The notes beneath the pieces were generated by a model. The model was not told the origin of the DNA, did no database searches, and saw only the letters and a program-made list of their open reading frames with translations. The position numbers and the translations under genes are program-made. Positions 1-6,754 of a DNA stretch of 12,159 nucleotides are shown in pieces; positions within the stretch are counted from its first letter, which is position 1, and each line of letters starts with the position of its first letter. The stretch comes from Pyrinomonadaceae bacterium (GTDB lineage: Bacteria; Acidobacteriota; Blastocatellia; Pyrinomonadales; Pyrinomonadaceae), in NCBI GenBank assembly GCA_013812565.1, contig JACCTF010000916.1, positions 1-12,159 of the forward strand. The letters are read 5' to 3'.

Positions 1-633
1 GGGATGTGGATTGCGCTTCATCAAATATGCGAGAAGGCCGGAGTCGGCGATCAATTCCGCATCCACTACGATCCTTCGCATGCGATCCTGATGGGCCAGG
101 ACACGCGCTCCCTCTTTCAGTATTTGAAAGACAAGGGGTACGGATTCCTGATCGGCGGCTTCCACGTTAAAGGACAAGTGATTCACCCGGAGGGCGTCGC
201 CGCGTGGGGCTACGGCGGGCAGACGGTTCAGCGCGGGGATTGGAAAGACGGCAAGCCTTCGGACAACCCAGCGGATCAAGCCAATGCCTGGAAGAAGCAG
301 ACCGTGCTGTGCGAACACGAACTGCCGGGCACGGCACGGCATGATCCGTTAGCTTATCTACAGAATCGGACAGTTGATTGGCTGGATCATCAATTGGCCG
401 CCCGCGAACTGCTCAAACTCGATGTTGAGAACACACACCTCGTTGTCGAACACGAGTATCCACCGGCGAGGATTCAGGATCGGGAGAAGTTAAAGCCGGT
501 GCTCCAGGGATCAATCGCTTTCACGCGTAAGATTGATGAAGCGGCCGCCTGCATGTACGCGCTGCAACACGAGGTGCTAGGGTCTCTGGATATTCCTGTT
601 CAAGGAAAAGGCCGAGAAGCGTACCGATCTTAA
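1..633 (+). CDS. Sugar phosphate isomerase/epimerase (xylose isomerase-like TIM barrel), 5'-truncated by window edge
   Basis: The reading frame is open from the first base, so only the C-terminal 210 or so residues are visible and the ATG at position 4 is probably internal. The fold is the AP-endonuclease-2/xylose isomerase-like TIM barrel (PF01261). Counting from that ATG, a YDPSHAIL segment (residues 22-29) carries the conserved Asp and His of the metal site, an FHVKG strand (53-57) supplies another His ligand, and VVEHEYP (147-153) has the usual C-terminal Glu. Such enzymes isomerise or epimerise ketoses and inositol intermediates with a divalent metal in the cytoplasm. The exact substrate cannot be read from the sequence. 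It converges on a Gfo/Idh/MocA oxidoreductase; these two families often sit together in sugar or inositol catabolism, which supports the call. A bidirectional hairpin follows the stop codon. Confidence 0.8.
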   Translation, partial: GMWIALHQICEKAGVGDQFRIHYDPSHAILMGQDTRSLFQYLKDKGYGFLIGGFHVKGQVIHPEGVAAWGYGGQTVQRGDWKDGKPSDNPADQANAWKKQTVLCEHELPGTARHDPLAYLQNRTVDWLDHQLAARELLKLDVENTHLVVEHEYPPARIQDREKLKPVLQGSIAFTRKIDEAAACMYALQHEVLGSLDIPVQGKGREAYRS

Positions 634-702
634 AAAAGTGATGAGTAATGAGTGATGAGTGAGAACAAGTGTTAACTCTTTACTCATCACGCATCACTTT
701 TT
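633..702. terminator. Bidirectional hairpin terminator between convergent genes
   Basis: Left arm 633-652 and right arm 683-702 are complementary at 18 of 20 positions. The stem is flanked by A5 on the left and T5 on the right, so it can act as an intrinsic terminator in both directions. It spans the gap between the isomerase stop (631-633) and the oxidoreductase stop (701-703). The left side also holds tandem GTGATGAG-like units (638-659), giving alternative pairing registers. Confidence 0.75.
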
Positions 703-1816
703 ATACCGTTTCCCACTGGCGCGAGGCGGAAGCTTTTTCAATCGCATCCAAGACTCGCTGGTTGCGCACGCCGTCCTCGAAGTTGGGCGTCGGCACTTTC
801 TGTTCGTCAACGGCTTTCAGCAGATCAAGTACAGTGTGCGTGAAGCTGTGCTCGTAGCCGATGATGTGGCCGGGCGGCCACCAGCCGGCGATGAACGGGT
901 GCGCGGCGTCTGTTACCTGCACGCGGCGGAAACCGCTGTTGGGGCCTTCCTCGATGTAGAGTTCGAGTTCGTTCATTCGTTCAAGGTCAAAGGCGATGCT
1001 TCCCTTGCTGCCATTGATCTCGAAATGATTGTAATTCTTCCTGCCCGTGGCGAAGCGCGAAGCTTCGATGCTGCCGACTGCGCCGTTCTCAAACTTGCAC
1101 AGTGAGAGCGCCGCATCATCGACATCAACCGGAGCCATTTTGTTTTTATCTTCGGGAAGCGGGCGCTCGGTGATGAAGGTCTTCATCATCCCGGCAACCT
1201 CTGTGATCTCGCCGACGAGGTAGCGCGAAAGGTCTATGGAGTGAGACGCGATGTCGCCGAGCGCGCCTGATCCGGCCTTGGCTTTTTCAAGGCGCCAGAC
1301 GCGGGGGAACTGTGGATCGACGATCCAATCCTGCAAGTATGTGCCGCGATAATGATAGAGGTCTCCGATGCGGCCTTCGCTGATGAGTTGCTTGGCAAGC
1401 GTGATGGCGGGAACGCGCCGGTAGTTGTGGCAGATCATGTGGATGACGTTGTTTCGCTTCACGGCTTCGAGCATCTTTTCAGATTCGGCGAGCGTGTTGG
1501 CGAGGGGCTTCTCGCAGAAGACCGTCTTCTTCGCTTCGGCGGCGGCAATGGCAATTTCCATGTGCGTATCGCCGGGCGTGCAGATGTCGATGATGTCGAT
1601 GTCTTTTCTTTCAATCACCTGTTGCCAGGAAGTGGAATGTTCTTGCCAACCGAAAGCGTCAGCCGCTTGTTTTACCTCCTCCTCATTGCGGCCACAAATG
1701 GTTTTCATGATGGGTTCAAATGGGGTGTCGAAGAATTTGCTCACCTGCCGCCAGGCGTTGCTGTGAGCCTTCCCCATAAACTTATAGCCGATCATTGCGA
1801 CGTTTAGTTTTCTCAT
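701..1816 (-). CDS. Gfo/Idh/MocA family NAD(P)-dependent oxidoreductase
   Basis: This is a 371-residue protein of normal length for the family. The N-terminal Rossmann fold (about 1-125) starts with a beta strand and the motif GYKFMGKAH (10-18), where NAD(P) binds. It contains the family's EKP motif (E102-K103-P104), whose Lys takes part in catalysis. The C-terminal alpha/beta domain (about 130-370) has NYRR at 131-134 and GDIASHSID (187-195), with the Asp/His pair typical of the active site. Family members oxidise or reduce sugar, inositol or related hydroxyl groups; the substrate is unknown here. The start is the ATG at 1814-1816, preceded by a GGTGA ribosome binding site about four bases away. 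A short perfect palindrome lies just upstream at 1830-1845. The gene converges on a TIM-barrel isomerase, a typical partner in carbohydrate pathways. Confidence 0.9.
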   Translation of the reverse strand: MRKLNVAMIGYKFMGKAHSNAWRQVSKFFDTPFEPIMKTICGRNEEEVKQAADAFGWQEHSTSWQQVIERKDIDIIDICTPGDTHMEIAIAAAEAKKTVFCEKPLANTLAESEKMLEAVKRNNVIHMICHNYRRVPAITLAKQLISEGRIGDLYHYRGTYLQDWIVDPQFPRVWRLEKAKAGSGALGDIASHSIDLSRYLVGEITEVAGMMKTFITERPLPEDKNKMAPVDVDDAALSLCKFENGAVGSIEASRFATGRKNYNHFEINGSKGSIAFDLERMNELELYIEEGPNSGFRRVQVTDAAHPFIAGWWPPGHIIGYEHSFTHTVLDLLKAVDEQKVPTPNFEDGVRNQRVLDAIEKASASRQWETV

Positions 1817-1829
1817 AGTTCACCAGAGA

Positions 1830-1845
1830 CCTGCTTGAAAGCAGG
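1830..1845. promoter_or_regulatory. Short palindrome upstream of the oxidoreductase gene (possible operator)
   Basis: The sequence CCTGCTTGAAAGCAGG is a 7+7 inverted repeat with a 2-base centre. It lies 14 bases upstream of the oxidoreductase start codon, within the expected 5' leader. It could be an operator half-site pair or a small hairpin in the leader mRNA. No promoter boxes could be assigned with confidence, so the role is a guess. Confidence 0.25.
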
Positions 1846-1947
1846 GTTTGAGGGCAAAGTTGAAATCGTTTGGGAGGAGCTTTTAGCACATTATGTTATG
1901 AGAAGGAAAGAGTGCAGAGTACGTCCGCCGGGTCACTCAGTTCTCCC

Positions 1948-2020
1948 AGTAGCACGAGGCCCCGAGCCTGTTGATGGCGGCCCGCACAGCCGACACAGAC
2001 CGCTCTCGTCTCGTGCTACT
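1948..2020. repeat. Inverted repeat with 11-bp arms enclosing a GC-rich 51-base core
   Basis: AGTAGCACGAG at 1948-1958 is perfectly complementary to CTCGTGCTACT at 2010-2020. The core between them (1959-2009) is GC-rich, unlike the AT-rich ends of the gap, and could fold further. There is no T tract after either arm, so it does not look like a plain terminator. It may be a structured RNA, a REP-like element or a small non-autonomous mobile element; the sequence alone does not decide. Confidence 0.45.
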
Positions 2021-2064
2021 TCACTTGCCACTTCAACCGAGAACTCAATGACCCTGCCCACGCA

Positions 2065-2110
2065 AAGCGAAAAGCGGTTGATTGGGGACACAATCAACCG
2101 CTTTTCGCTT
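2065..2110. repeat. Perfect 19-bp hairpin with 8-base loop
   Basis: AAGCGAAAAGCGGTTGATT (2065-2083) is followed by the loop GGGGACAC (2084-2091) and the exact reverse complement (2092-2110). It lies about 50 bases downstream of the PilZ stop on the minus strand. It could end or stabilise the 3' end of the ftsH-PilZ transcript, but no U tract follows on either strand, so it is not a standard intrinsic terminator. Confidence 0.7.
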
Positions 2111-2158
2111 CCCACAATGGGACGCTTGACCGCAGAGATAAGCGGTGTTTTGTTAAAG

Positions 2159-2491
2159 TTATTTTTGAGCGGCGGAGATAGCGCTATCAAGACGCCGCTG
2201 ATCTTCCTCTGGCAGTTCTTCAAGCCGCGTCGCAACTCTCCATAAACTTGGATCTTCGGTGTCCGCTTCACACCCGACGACGACTGCTCGCGCGTTGAGA
2301 CGTTCGCTTTCTAGATTTACCTCTATTGTCACCCAGGAGCCTACAGCAAAAGGATGGTTCGTGAGAAAACCGAAACCACCACCACCGATGCTGCAACATC
2401 TTCCTTCAATAAATGACTCAGCGTCGGATTCTCCACTTATATAAGTGGGATGGTTAACTCTAATTCGAGGGAAGTTTCTTTTTATGTGCAT
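2159..2491 (-). CDS. PilZ-domain protein
   Basis: This is a 110-residue single-domain protein. The N-terminal RNFPR (R5-xxx-R9) matches the RxxxR motif of PilZ domains, and CCSIGGGG (32-39) occupies the place of the (D/N)xSxxG motif, followed by hydrophobic beta strands (about 41-60, 66-74, 83-90) and a short C-terminal helix. PilZ domains bind cyclic di-GMP and pass the signal to motility, exopolysaccharide or secretion machinery. Here the first position of the second motif is Cys32 instead of Asp/Asn, while Ser34 and Gly37 are kept, so ligand binding may be weakened or lost. The ATG at 2489-2491 has an AAAGGTGA ribosome binding site upstream. The gene starts 47 bases after ftsH on the same strand, so the two are probably cotranscribed. 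A functional link to FtsH is not shown. Confidence 0.75.
   Translation of the reverse strand: MHIKRNFPRIRVNHPTYISGESDAESFIEGRCCSIGGGGFGFLTNHPFAVGSWVTIEVNLESERLNARAVVVGCEADTEDPSLWRVATRLEELPEEDQRRLDSAISAAQK
2168..2199. repeat. Nested palindromes at the 3' end of the PilZ gene
   Basis: The arms AGCGGCG (2168-2174) and CGCCGCT (2193-2199) enclose the perfect 12-base palindrome GATAGCGCTATC (2177-2188). All of it lies in the last dozen or so codons of the PilZ gene, so it could fold in the mRNA next to the stop codon. It may be a coincidence of codon use. Confidence 0.35.
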
Positions 2492-2538
2492 ACTCGTTAT
2501 TCACCTTTCCGCTAACGTCAGTCAGCTTAAAGCACGCG

Positions 2539-4332
2539 TTATGCCGCCGCTTGTTCCTTCTCTGTTCCGAAGCAAGCATGAATTTCGTGGGCATCAAGCG
2601 TGTCTTGTTCCATTAAAGCCATGACGAGAGTTGCAATCTGGCCGCGGGTAGCTTCGACGACTTCGCAGGCCCGCTTCATCTGCTCGTTGATTATCTCACT
2701 TACCGCTTGTTCAACTCGATCAAGCAAACTTTGGCTGCGCGCGTCTTCGGGTTTACCGAGGTGAATTGGTCCGAGCGAACTCATCCCAAACTCCGTCACC
2801 ATGCGGCGCGCAATCTCGACGGCGCGCTCGATGTCATTTGAAGCCCCAGCCGTCATTGTGCCCAGTAGAACTTGTTCAGCGGCGCGCCCGCCAAGCAGCA
2901 TCGCAATTTGATCTTCTAAATACTCGCGCTTTTTCATCAAGCGGTCACGCTCTGGTAAGAACTGCGCCACGCCGAGGGCGCGCCCGCGTGGCAGGATTGA
3001 GACTTTGTGAATTGGATCGCCGTTTTTTACATGCAGACCAACGGCCGCATGGCCCGCCTCATGCACGGCGGTCGCATAACGATCTTCTTCGTCCACCATA
3101 AAGCCATGTCGTTCAGCACCCATCAGGATTCTATCGCGGGCATGTTCGATATGCCCACGCTCGATCTGAGCGGCATTATCGCGCGTCGCCGCAATGGCCG
3201 CTTCGTTTAACAGGTTTGCGAGATCAGCGCCGGAGAAACCCGATGTGCCACGCGCGACCCAGCCGAGGTCGAACTCCGGTTCGAGTTTGAGACCCTGCGA
3301 ATGAATACGCAAGATGCTTTCACGTCCATTAACATCAGGAAGAGCAACGGAGACCTCACGGTCGAACCTGCCGGGACGTCTGAGCGCGCTGTCAAGCATG
3401 TCAGGCCGATTCGTCGAAGCCATTATTACGATGCTACTCAGTTGATTGAAGCCGTCCATCTCGACCAATAGTTGATTGAGCGTTTGATCTGCATCGGCGG
3501 TCGCAGAGTCGTTGCCTCGACCGCGTTGACGCCCCATGCTATCAATTTCGTCGATGAAGATGATGCATGGCGCAATCTTGCGCGCGCGCGCAAAGAGACG
3601 GCGCACACGCGCCGCGCCCAGACCGGCGAACTTCTCTTGGAAGCTCGACCCGGAGACCGTGAGGAAAGGAACACCGGCTTCGTTCGCCGCAGCGCGGGCC
3701 AGCAGCGTCTTGCCTGTGCCCGGTGCGCCTGAGAGGAGAATGCCCCGCGGCGCGCGTCCACCAAGTCGCCCAAATTTCGCAGGGTCACGCAAGAATTCGA
3801 TGGTTTCGACCAACTCCGCCTTCGCTTCATCGATTCCTGCCACATTAGCAAACGTCACACCCTGCAACGCTTGTTGATCTGCAACCTGTATATCTCCTCC
3901 ACGCCCGCTCATGCTTGTCGAAAGACGCCAGCCAACCAAACCCAGAGCGATGATCGTTAACAGCGGCACAAGCCAGTTGAGCGCTGTCACAATGGGACTG
4001 GGTTGCAATGAACGAAACTCAACCGGCACGTTGTTCTTCGAGAACTCATCGATAACCGCCTGCTGCGCGGCTCCGTTTGTGACAACGGCTTGCGCGAGAG
4101 TTCCGTCGCGTTCAGCGACCGTAAAAGTTTCGCCTTCGATACTTAACGAAGCAGCCGTCCTGGCGGTGCTCGCCTCACGCAATTGCGTGTAGTTAATTTT
4201 CCTTATGACTGCATGTGGCTGTTGAGCAAAGAGATGGAAAACAAAAAGCCCTATGAACGCAATGCATCCGGAGCAAACTACAACCAAGGGAATCGTCTTT
4301 GGTGAACGAAGGATAGAACGAGGTGAACGCAT
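2539..4332 (-). CDS. ftsH: ATP-dependent zinc metalloprotease FtsH
   Basis: FtsH is a membrane-anchored AAA+ hexamer that pulls out and degrades membrane and short-lived cytosolic proteins. Numbered from the chosen ATG (597 residues), it shows TM1 (13-36), an extracytoplasmic domain of about 80 residues, TM2 (117-137), Walker A GAPGTGKT (202-209), Walker B IIFIDE (257-262), the second region of homology ending in RPGRFDR (319-325), the zinc site HEAGH (424-428), and a third zinc ligand Asp500 in TAGASND. The pore loop reads FAG (from F235) rather than the usual FVG, and the stretch after GRQRG is diverged, so this may be one of several paralogues. The start is the ATG at 4330-4332, with AGGAG ten bases upstream; a TTG nine codons further out is possible but would put that ribosome binding site inside the gene. 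The PilZ gene follows on the same strand. The leader holds a TATAAA box (4407-4412) with no convincing -35. Confidence 0.96.
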   Translation of the reverse strand: MRSPRSILRSPKTIPLVVVCSGCIAFIGLFVFHLFAQQPHAVIRKINYTQLREASTARTAASLSIEGETFTVAERDGTLAQAVVTNGAAQQAVIDEFSKNNVPVEFRSLQPSPIVTALNWLVPLLTIIALGLVGWRLSTSMSGRGGDIQVADQQALQGVTFANVAGIDEAKAELVETIEFLRDPAKFGRLGGRAPRGILLSGAPGTGKTLLARAAANEAGVPFLTVSGSSFQEKFAGLGAARVRRLFARARKIAPCIIFIDEIDSMGRQRGRGNDSATADADQTLNQLLVEMDGFNQLSSIVIMASTNRPDMLDSALRRPGRFDREVSVALPDVNGRESILRIHSQGLKLEPEFDLGWVARGTSGFSGADLANLLNEAAIAATRDNAAQIERGHIEHARDRILMGAERHGFMVDEEDRYATAVHEAGHAAVGLHVKNGDPIHKVSILPRGRALGVAQFLPERDRLMKKREYLEDQIAMLLGGRAAEQVLLGTMTAGASNDIERAVEIARRMVTEFGMSSLGPIHLGKPEDARSQSLLDRVEQAVSEIINEQMKRACEVVEATRGQIATLVMALMEQDTLDAHEIHACFGTEKEQAAA

Positions 4333-4919
4333 AGAAGATTTTCTCCTGAACAATGGCAAGGCAAGGTTCCAGAACAGCCCCGACGGGCGGAAGCGGCATG
4401 TTGGTTTTTATAGATCTAATGAAGCAGAAAGGTCGGCGTGAAGGAAGGTCTGAAGGCTTCTGATGAAATCCGCTGTATGGTTAACAACGAACAACGACAC
4501 TCTACTCTGCCATACAAATAAAGTCTAGAAATAAATCGCTTTGTTTACTATAATTTTCCGTTTGGTTCTGTATCTCTAATGATATTCAAGGTATATAAAC
4601 AGTGTCGGGTGGTAATTTGTCTATTGAGATGGTTTTGATCACCAAATAATCATAATTGTTTAGTCGTGTTTTGCTCTATAACGAAACACGTACATATGGT
4701 TATGAGCGGCACGTTTCCGTACGAAGCTTTTATGAAAGAACGGTTTTGTAAGCCAGCCACATTCCTTGTGCCCTTCGAATTAGCCATGAAAACGGGGTTT
4801 CTGCCCGACCATCTGCCATTACTCTGTCACTGGCATAACCGTTGCTTGCGTCCTTACAAACGGGTTCATCAGAACCAAGACAAAGGAAATCCAGAGACGG
4901 CAAATAAGGAGAAGCAAAA
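4333..4919. other. AT-rich intergenic region between divergent ftsH and the small membrane protein gene
   Basis: This gap of almost 590 bases is clearly more AT-rich than the flanking genes, mainly at 4480-4700. A perfect TATAAT lies at 4549-4554 on the plus strand and a TATAAA at 4407-4412 on the minus strand facing ftsH. Neither has a good -35 hexamer at the right spacing, so both are only possible promoters. Inverted repeats are TGTATGG/CCATACA (4474-4480 with 4510-4516) and CGTGTTT/AAACACG (4665-4671 with 4684-4690). An open frame at 4666-4950 shows no protein-like features and overlaps the real small gene. The long leader could hold a regulatory RNA, but no known class was recognised. 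Confidence 0.5.
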
Positions 4920-5066
4920 ATGTTGTGGACAATACTGGTGGTGCTTTTAGTTCTATGGTTAATTGGTGCTATCGGCGGGTTTGCTGGAAATTTGATTCAC
5001 CTGCTGCTTGTAGTCGCGCTTGTTGTGCTTGTTATTAACCTCGTCACTGGTCGCCGTACGGTATAA
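4920..5066 (+). CDS. Small lmo0937-type membrane protein
   Basis: The gene encodes 48 residues beginning MLWTILVVLLVLWLIGAIGG and ending VTGRRTV. Two hydrophobic segments (about 2-22 and 25-42) are separated by a short FAGN turn, and the C-terminus is basic. This is the pattern of the widespread lmo0937/DUF5670 family of roughly 50-residue membrane proteins, whose function is unknown. The start is strongly supported: AAGGAG at 4906-4911 lies eight bases before the ATG. It is followed by a hairpin terminator at 5106-5136. In the same region on the opposite strand is ftsH, a protease for small membrane proteins, but a link is only speculation. The gene is easily missed because of its size. Confidence 0.85.
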   Translation: MLWTILVVLLVLWLIGAIGGFAGNLIHLLLVVALVVLVINLVTGRRTV

Positions 5067-5105
5067 CGTACGTGTGGAACCGACCGAAAGAACAAAACTT
5101 AGTGG

Positions 5106-5136
5106 AGTGGTAGTAAATATCTAATTTGCTACCACT
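5106..5136. terminator. Hairpin between convergent small gene and peptidase remnant
   Basis: AGTGGTAGTAAA (5106-5117) pairs with TTTGCTACCACT (5125-5136) over 12 base pairs, including one T-G wobble, with a 7-base loop. The T-rich tail on the plus strand is weak (TTGCTTTGC); on the minus strand TTTT occurs about ten bases on. Its place between two converging frames supports a terminator role. Confidence 0.55.
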
Positions 5137-5145
5137 TTGCTTTGC

Positions 5146-5385
5146 TCAAAATTCTGCGACCTTCACCTGCAACAAAGCGTTGAGGCGTGCGACCGGATAC
5201 CTGTTTAATTCGGAGTAGTTATACGACGAACGGTCGTAGAAAAATTGCGGACGTTTACGCGCGCTTGAAGCAAATTTCGGGTCATTGACCAGGCGTCTCT
5301 CGAACTCGCGTTGCAGAGCTTCATTCTTAGCAAGCATCTCTCGCGCCAACTTCTCAAGAACATAATCCTCGCCAAACTCCTTCTG
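5146..5385 (-). pseudogene. C-terminal remnant of an M14-type zinc carboxypeptidase gene
   Basis: The translated stretch from about QKEFGEDYV to the stop at 5146 resembles the C-terminal tail of M14 family metallopeptidases: an EKLAREML helix, then EFERRLVNDPKFASS, then RPQFFYDRSSY and an NRYPVARL ending. The zinc-binding catalytic domain that should precede it is missing. Reading upstream in frame, the resemblance ends at about 5385 and a TGA stands at 5410-5412. The stop codon of the neighbouring DUF420 gene lies within this interval, at 5393-5395. The only starts inside are a TTG (5347-5349) and an ATG (5335-5337), both without a clear ribosome binding site. The simplest reading is a gene truncated by deletion whose new junction lies at the end of the DUF420 gene. 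A functional peptide of about 65 residues translated by read-through from DUF420 is less likely. The family call is from memory of tail sequences. Confidence 0.55.
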
Positions 5386-5392
5386 CTTTGAT

Positions 5393-5932
5393 TTAGATAG
5401 TGTAAATCTTCAATAACAGAAAAACCACGACACCGGTCACGGAAACATACAACCAAATGGGGAATGTGAGGCGCGCTAGTTTTTTATGCAGACGAAACCG
5501 CTCGGTTAACGAAAAGAAGACGGTGACGAGAACCAATGGCAGCGCAACTATCGACAAAAGCACGTGCGTTATGAGTATGAAAAAGTAGACAGGTCTGATG
5601 ATACCGGCCCCTTGAAACGGCGTATCGCCATGCAGACTATGATGAAGAATGTAGCTTGCAAGAAAGAGGGTCGAGAATATCAACGCGGTGATCATCCATC
5701 GCCGGTGCGTCTGCCATCTTCCTTTGGATACGTGGAACACCCCGACGCACATCGAGATGGCACTTAGTCCATTCAGCACGGCATTGAGCGCGGGTAAAAA
5801 AGAGAGCTCGTCAGAGAGCTGCGGCGGCGTCGGCTTGAAGTAGATCAACCAAAACAAGAAGGCAGTGGCAGCAGCACTCAGCGCAATAATGCCGCCCACA
5901 GCAGCGCGAGTGTTTATATGCGTCGAGTTCAT
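5393..5932 (-). CDS. DUF420 membrane protein (CtaM-like oxidase maturation factor)
   Basis: This is a 179-residue integral membrane protein with five hydrophobic segments (about 11-31, 46-67, 79-98, 113-140, 155-176). Membrane-proximal histidines typical of DUF420 (PF04238) are visible: H76 in THRRWM, the HHSLHG group (97-102), H123 in ITHVLLS, and H149 in LHKKLAR. A DUF420 member, CtaM, is needed for activity of a heme-copper oxidase in Gram-positive bacteria, and homologues are usually found beside cytochrome oxidase genes, as here. It is the last gene of the ctaB-cox cluster, 72 bases after subunit III. The ATG at 5930-5932 has only a weak AAGAAG ribosome binding site. Right after its stop begins the truncated M14 peptidase frame, suggesting that the end of the cluster is a rearrangement junction. 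Confidence 0.82.
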   Translation of the reverse strand: MNSTHINTRAAVGGIIALSAAATAFLFWLIYFKPTPPQLSDELSFLPALNAVLNGLSAISMCVGVFHVSKGRWQTHRRWMITALIFSTLFLASYILHHSLHGDTPFQGAGIIRPVYFFILITHVLLSIVALPLVLVTVFFSLTERFRLHKKLARLTFPIWLYVSVTGVVVFLLLKIYTI

Positions 5933-6004
5933 ATCGTCTTCTTTAATTCATTAAGCTTCAAGTTCAATCGCCGTCCAGCTTCACGCTGCCGAACGCGTTT
6001 CGAA

Positions 6005-6721
6005 TCACTTCCACAGAAGTAGCAGTAATAGCCCGACCCACAGTGCATCCATAAAGTGCCAGTAGAGCGCCATTATAGAAGCAGCCGCTTCCTGCCTTTG
6101 ATCGGCCTGCTCCTCCTTGCGATTGCCACCCGCCACAAACAGCAGGTAATACAAACCGGAAAGCCCGCCGAGCAGGTGTACGCCGTGTGTACCTGTCAAA
6201 AGATAGAAAAAAGCGCTGTACGGATTCGCTCTTAAGTAAAGGCCTTGATCAGCAAGCTGCTGCCACGCGAGTAGTTGTGAGACAAGGAATCCGGTGCCGA
6301 GCACTACAGTCAGCAGAAGCCAGCGCCGGTAACCTTGCCCGTTCCCGCGCTTCAAGCACCGGCGACCCGCTTCAAAAGTACCGCTGCTCAGAAGAATGAA
6401 CACAGTGCTCAGCCAGATGAAGGGCGACCCGGCAACGGAACGCCAATGTTCTGATGAGCCCGCAAGCGCAACGTAAGCACTAATGAGCGCCCCGAACAGC
6501 ATCAGGATTGAAGCAAGTGCCACACACATACCGATACGATGACGTTTCGGTGAAGCGTTGCGCGCGTCATCATCATGGTTGCCACCTTCACCACCATTTC
6601 CACCCCCACCCCCTTTGCCGCCTCCGCCACGATAACCATTGCGGCGATGACTATTGCCATCGAGACCGCTTCCCTTTCGTTTGGCAACGCGATCTTCAGG
6701 GCTTGTGACCGTAGTGATCAT
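6005..6721 (-). CDS. ctaE: Cytochrome c oxidase subunit III, with Gly-rich N-terminal extension
   Basis: This 238-residue protein matches the five-helix form of heme-copper oxidase subunit III, with hydrophobic segments at about 62-86, 101-116, 133-153, 168-197 and 214-236. Typical signatures are the SSGTFEAGR segment with the conserved membrane Glu117, GTHGVHLLGG (177-186) and YWHFMDALWVGLLLLL (220-235). Subunit III stabilises the catalytic subunit I and helps proton uptake. The first 60 residues are unusual: a basic, then very Gly-rich run (32-47) and an acidic NHDDDA patch, expected to be disordered in the cytoplasm. The ATG at 6719-6721 has an AGGAAAG ribosome binding site. It follows the subunit II-like gene by 33 bases. 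No subunit I gene is found in the cluster. It could instead belong to a NorE-like or quinol oxidase complex, but the motifs fit cytochrome oxidase best. Confidence 0.88.
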   Translation of the reverse strand: MITTVTSPEDRVAKRKGSGLDGNSHRRNGYRGGGGKGGGGGNGGEGGNHDDDARNASPKRHRIGMCVALASILMLFGALISAYVALAGSSEHWRSVAGSPFIWLSTVFILLSSGTFEAGRRCLKRGNGQGYRRWLLLTVVLGTGFLVSQLLAWQQLADQGLYLRANPYSAFFYLLTGTHGVHLLGGLSGLYYLLFVAGGNRKEEQADQRQEAAASIMALYWHFMDALWVGLLLLLLWK

Positions 6722-6754
6722 GGCTTCTTTCCTGCACTGTCTTTCGTTCGATTC

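Larger units (their letters stand above)
1817..2158. other. Non-coding gap with two inverted repeats
   Basis: Open frames cross this stretch on both strands, but none has a recognisable domain, a convincing start or a ribosome binding site. It separates the oxidoreductase gene, whose 5' end is here, from the 3' end of the PilZ gene. Its notable contents are an 11-bp-arm inverted repeat at 1948-2020 and a perfect 19-bp-arm hairpin at 2065-2110, both described separately. Confidence 0.6.

Noticed and set aside
638..659. Tandem GTGATGAG-like units as a possible CRISPR or iteron array
   Set aside because: Only two or three imperfect units without spacers; they form one arm of the terminator hairpin.
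659..1105. 148-codon plus-strand frame inside the oxidoreductase gene
   Set aside because: Antisense shadow of a clear Gfo/Idh/MocA gene, as are the frames at 1352-1807 and 1425-1766.
1835..2271. Open frames on both strands across the gap (136 and 112 codons)
   Set aside because: They run through the inverted repeats, lack recognisable domains and ribosome binding sites, and overlap the PilZ gene end. They look like chance openings.
3438..3877. Open frames on both strands inside ftsH
   Set aside because: Shadows in other frames of the AAA+ domain region, whose motifs are all read in the ftsH frame.
4333..4359. Upstream TTG start for ftsH
   Set aside because: The AGGAG ribosome binding site lies inside this extension and is well placed for the ATG at 4330-4332 instead.
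4666..4950. 94-codon open frame on the plus strand with a GTG start
   Set aside because: No domain, odd composition, no ribosome binding site at its start, and it overlaps the well-supported small membrane protein gene in another frame.
5205..5456. 83-codon minus-strand frame overlapping the DUF420 end and peptidase remnant
   Set aside because: It is a shadow of the frame that carries the M14-like sequence; its own product shows no protein-like pattern.
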